This document shows, one piece after another, positions 63,189-64,000 of a DNA stretch of 64,000 nucleotides. Numbering within the stretch: the stretch's first letter is position 1; every line of letters begins with the position of its first letter. Below the pieces are notes generated by a model. It did not search any database and had not been told where the DNA came from. It saw only the letters and a program-made list of their open reading frames with translations. The DNA is from Bog-756 sp963830165 (GTDB lineage Bacteria > Actinomycetota > Acidimicrobiia > Acidimicrobiales > RAAP-2): the NCBI GenBank assembly GCA_963830165.1, contig CAWHKZ010000011.1, positions 868,001-932,000 on the forward strand, read 5' to 3'. The position numbers and the translations under genes are program-made.

Positions 63189-64000
63189 GACCGGGCGGCG
63201 TCCTGGCTGAGACCCTTGGGCATCACCATGCCCACGGTCTGGAGGTGCTGGCCGAGCATGCCGTCGAACTCGGCGACCACCGACTCGGTGTCCCACCCAC
63301 CCTCCCGGTTCATCCACGCGATCTGCTTGGGGTGCTGGAACAGGGTGTAGCTGAAGTCGGTGCGGCCGAACAGCTGCCCGTTCACGTGGGCGGCCTGGTC
63401 GGAGGCCAGGAAGGCCACCAGCGGCGCGTTCATGGCCGGGTCGAGGCGCGGGTCGGGCTCGGTGCCGTCACCGGCCAGCGCCGCCGTCATCCGCGTCGCC
63501 CCGGCCGGCGCGATGGCGTTCACGGTGATCCCGGACTTGGCCAGCTCCAGGGCCCAGACGAACGTCATGCCCATGATCCCGGCTTTGGCGGCACCGTAAT
63601 TGGTCTGCCCGAAGTTGCCCCGCAGCCCGGCCGACGAGGTGACGTTGATGATCCGGCCGTACCCGACCTCCTTCATGACCGGCACGGCGTGCCGGGTGCA
63701 GTTGAAGGCCCCCTTCAGGTGGGTGGCGATGACGGCGTCGAAGTCGTCCTCGGTCATCTTGACGAGGGTGCGGTCCCGGACGATGCCGGCGTTGTTGACC
63801 AGGATGTCGAGTCGCCCGAAGCTGTCGAGCGCAGCCTGGACGCACCGGCCGGTCGCCTCGAAGTCGGTCACCGACTCGTGGCTGGGCACGGCCCGTCCGC
63901 CGAAGGCCTCGATCTCGGCGCAGACGGCGGTGGCCGGGTCCTCGTCGGACGCCTCGCCCCGGAGGCCGACCCCGAGGTCGTTCACCACCACGGCGGCGCC
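63185..64000 (-). CDS. SDR family oxidoreductase (MFE-2 / 17-beta-HSD4 dehydrogenase-like), N-terminus outside window
   Basis: The frame stays open to the right edge (GAAVVVNDLGVGLRGEASDEDPA near the edge), so about 30 N-terminal residues including the NAD loop are missing. Visible are the NNAGIVRD motif, NVTSSAGLRGNFGQTNYGAAKAGIMGMTFVWALELAKSGITVNAIAPAG with Ser, Tyr and Lys. A C-terminal extension of about 50 residues (FSYTLFQHPKQIAWMNREGGWDTESVV) follows. VVNDLG and that extension resemble the dehydrogenase unit of multifunctional enzyme type 2, which oxidises 3R-hydroxyacyl-CoA. It is coupled to the acyl-CoA ligase by a GTGA overlap. Confidence 0.92.
   Translation of the reverse strand, partial: GAAVVVNDLGVGLRGEASDEDPATAVCAEIEAFGGRAVPSHESVTDFEATGRCVQAALDSFGRLDILVNNAGIVRDRTLVKMTEDDFDAVIATHLKGAFNCTRHAVPVMKEVGYGRIINVTSSAGLRGNFGQTNYGAAKAGIMGMTFVWALELAKSGITVNAIAPAGATRMTAALAGDGTEPDPRLDPAMNAPLVAFLASDQAAHVNGQLFGRTDFSYTLFQHPKQIAWMNREGGWDTESVVAEFDGMLGQHLQTVGMVMPKGLSQDAARS

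Noticed and set aside
1..64000. tRNA, rRNA, transposase, integrase, phage or toxin-antitoxin genes
   Set aside because: I searched intergenic stretches and open frames for T-loop-like sequences, IS-type inverted repeats and known protein motifs and found none that hold up.

Overview
The window looks like a chromosomal segment of a high-GC actinobacterium. By eye it is about 70% G+C, with G or C at almost every third codon position, many GTG starts and many 4-nt GTGA or ATGA gene overlaps. An acidimicrobial relative (class Acidimicrobiia) is the best guess. The reasons are an IcmF-type fused mutase, a type-3 (archaeal/eukaryotic-like) prolyl-tRNA synthetase, a secreted protein with repeats of the form DGGVFxYGDAxFxGS, and a very dense acyl-CoA catabolic gene set. 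This placement is an inference. I see no tRNA, rRNA, CRISPR array, insertion sequence or phage gene.

Layout. 3-8.3 kb: the 3' part of murD, a thioredoxin-fold protein, a ferritin-like protein, two stand-alone P450-type ferredoxins, an acyl-CoA dehydrogenase (ACAD), a TesB thioesterase, an LLM-class flavin oxidoreductase, a MarR regulator and a cytosolic metal-receptor-fold protein. 8.3-13.5 kb: icmF, divergent from a small hypothetical gene and an acyl-CoA synthetase, with a perfect 20-bp palindrome between them. 13.5-29.3 kb: lipid or side-chain catabolism, with an esterase, five SDR/thiolase-type genes, a two-subunit ACAD, a P450, two TetR regulators, and an operon of ACAD, APH-type kinase, enoyl-CoA hydratase and quinone reductase that resembles 4-hydroxyacyl-CoA degradation. 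29.6-32 kb: a secreted propeller-repeat protein. 32-39.4 kb: aldehyde dehydrogenase, VOC protein, amidohydrolase, a second two-subunit ACAD and proS. 39.5-48.5 kb: MarR plus CLC channel, a racemase-family protein, a compact arsenic cluster (arsR diverging from arsI, aquaglyceroporin and arsC), GNAT, a HIBADH-like protein, and an ECF41-type sigma factor broken by a frameshift beside its expected AhpD-like partner. 48.5-64 kb: more CoA catabolism, including an HMG-CoA-synthase-like/DUF35 fusion coupled to an SCP2-type thiolase, a second amidohydrolase, aldehyde dehydrogenase, ACADs, acyl-CoA ligases and an SDR cut by the window edge.

How the genes fit together: 8 ACADs, 3 acyl-CoA ligases, 3 crotonases, 2 thiolases, 5 SDRs, 2 aldehyde dehydrogenases, 2 thioesterases, a P450 and a CoA mutase point to a generalist degrader of fatty, branched and probably alicyclic or isoprenoid acids. 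The most original signal is regulatory. Many genes have a TANNNT -10 box only 6-9 nt before the start codon and no Shine-Dalgarno sequence, which suggests leaderless mRNAs. In three cases the leaderless ORF is a tiny upstream ORF (10, 19 and 48 codons) whose stop overlaps the start of a catabolic gene (icmF, an acyl-CoA ligase, an SDR).
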